Source: Struthidea cinerea (taxonomy: Eukaryota; Chordata; Aves; Passeriformes; Corcoracidae). From it: DNA of 64,000 nt. The position numbers and the translations under genes were made by a program. The notes under the pieces are model-generated. The model saw only the letters and a list, made by a program, of their open reading frames with translations, made no database searches and was not told where the DNA came from. Shown here in pieces: positions 62,394-64,000 of this stretch; positions within the stretch are counted from its first letter, which is position 1, and each line of letters starts with the position of its first letter. Location: positions 663,787-727,786 of the forward strand of contig VZTI01004803.1 in NCBI GenBank assembly GCA_013397865.1, in the 5' to 3' direction.

Positions 62394-64000
62394 TTGGTGA
62401 AAAAAATCAAGCTTATACAATTTTTCAATTTTTCTTGTATAGCTTTGGAGAGCTGGACTGTTTGTTTTGGTTTTGATTTTGGTGGGTTTTTAAAATTGTT
62501 TTTGTTTGTTTGTTTTTTTGTTTGTTTGTTAGATGAGTGGATACAGTTCTCACCTTTCTACATCCTAGTATGCAATCTGTCCATGAGTGTGTTGAGCTTA
62601 AATCAGGAAGATGAAATCTTTGTAAAGGGATGGGTACACCAGGTTTTCTTTTATTGTACTTTCTTAAAGCTGTCTTAAGCCTCCTCTTGGAGAAAACAAA
62701 AAGTTTCAAGATCACAGCAAAAACTATATACAAGAAACACAGAGACAAAAAAGACAGAAGATTCTAGAAGTACAAATAAAAACTAAGGCTGTGGATGCCT
62801 TTCAGAAGTGGAGGGCTAAAGGGCTAAATACAGGGCTAAAGGAGAGAGGCAAATCTGGTGAGTAAACATGTGCAGATCTACCAATCTATTCTATGTTAAT
62901 TTGGTCAGATTCAATTTAATGCTGTTTTTTTATTCTTGTGTGTGTGCAGTTGAACATCACTGATCACTTTTACTTAATTTCATCTGGCTTTGGTTGGGTT
63001 TTTTTTTAATTATTTCTTTTTGTGTAGATTGTAAAGTCAGACATTAATATAAAGACTGGAAGCAGAATAGGTCAGAATAGGTGTACGTCAGGAGATCGAT
63101 CTGTTCTTATAAAATATATTGTATTATGCTATTTTTACTCTTAAGGTAACAGTACCTATAACAATTAGGAATGTTTTTTTAATTATTTATTGCTTGGAAA
63201 GGATGAAAAATGAGCATTTTTTATAGAGTTTAATGAATCACATTATATGTTTTCCACCATGTCACAGTAAATGCGCAGTCCTACTGGGGTCTTTTATTAG
63301 CAGACTGTAGAATATATTTTAAAACTTTATCATTATAACTAATATTTAAAAAATAATGACTATTATATGAGCGGATTCCCATAGGTTATATCAGCACAAT
63401 GCTGTTACTACAACTAGGTATTCCATATGCTTCTTTTCTCTTTATTCTCAGTAGTTGTGTGCACTGGCTTTCTTTCTCTGAGGGGGAATATATGATTTTT
63501 AAATTATTTCCATTGTTCACATGTTTGTGTTAGACCCAAGGCAAGTGGAAAGAAAGTCTGCACTGAAGAGGTTGCTATTTTTATACATACCTCTGACCCA
63601 AGTTTTTATTCAATGTCCTGTTGTGCTAAATACTGAAACAGACACAGAACATGACTTATTTTACTCTTTAAGCTGATATGTAGGTACATTTTTTTCCTGC
63701 ACACACAGACCACAGTGGCATTTTTCTGACCAATTCCTAATAAATGGAACTGAAAACAGAGAGGTCAATAATTTGTCATTTTATTGATTTTGTTGTAATG
63801 TCCCTTTTTCATCATGAGAGTGCTGTAGCCATGAAGCTTCTCTTGCATTCTGATAGTTGTCCCTTAAAGTCAGGAGGGCATGCAGTCACACCTAGCAAAA
63901 CTTGCACAACCACAGCATCCTAAAGGATGCACAGTGGTATAAATGTATGTAGTGCATAAATACCAACAGTGCTGTTTTATAAATACCACTGCTACATGAA
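62394..64000. other. AT-rich sequence, no gene seen
   Basis: Opens with a T/G-rich tract (62459-62530), then unremarkable AT-rich sequence to the window end. Confidence 0.55.
62459..62530 (+). repeat. T/G-rich (TTTG)n low complexity
   Basis: TTTG units interspersed with T runs, about 65 bp after the CR1 3' end. Overlapping open frames (62394-62678, 62425-62748) owe their composition to it. Confidence 0.88.

Noticed and set aside
61745..62420. Open frames of 85-119 residues
   Set aside because: They overlap the CR1 3' end, in and out of frame.
1..64000. tRNA, rRNA, snRNA genes, operons or a multi-gene accessory system
   Set aside because: I saw no cloverleaf with A/B boxes, no conserved RNA gene signature and no cluster of real coding regions.

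Overview
The window reads as non-coding nuclear DNA from a bird. It is AT-rich and has no operons, no long open frames and no recognisable protein-coding exon, rRNA or tRNA. The taxonomic evidence is the repeats: several 5'-truncated CR1 LINE fragments, some ending in the typical ATTCTATGATTCT-type tail, and LTRs of a kind I recognise from avian ERVL-like endogenous retroviruses. CR1 as the dominant LINE, with no SINE/Alu-like or L1 sequence seen, fits a bird (neoavian or passerine is plausible but not proven). I cannot tell whether the window is intergenic or lies inside a large intron.

Layout. 1-12300: mostly unique AT-rich sequence with one old antisense CR1 (about 1021-1503) and an unassigned compact segment near 2000-2330. 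12300-18300: three more antisense CR1 pieces (12314-12452, 15215-15435, 17703-18288) and an assembly gap (12800-12823) in A-rich low-complexity sequence. 18733-18974: a 242-bp element bounded by a 39-bp inverted repeat, the most interesting structure here. 20820-24290: two GC-richer, pyrimidine-biased segments of unknown nature. 30316-30417: an ATCT tetranucleotide microsatellite. 36850-37400: an old antisense LTR related to the clearer one downstream. 42853-42883: a second gap, beside a C9/A26 tract. 46555-47577: a near full-length solo LTR. 50893-52034: the longest CR1 copy, sense strand, with decayed reverse-transcriptase motifs. 55793-56828: a very young tandem duplication of 512/513 bp. 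61880-62393: a last sense CR1 3' end.

No set of genes here works together, and I found no new multi-gene system. The listed open frames are short, lack recognisable domains, and many fall in CR1, LTR or simple-repeat sequence. What merits follow-up is structural: the inverted-repeat element, the young duplication, and the pair of related LTRs.
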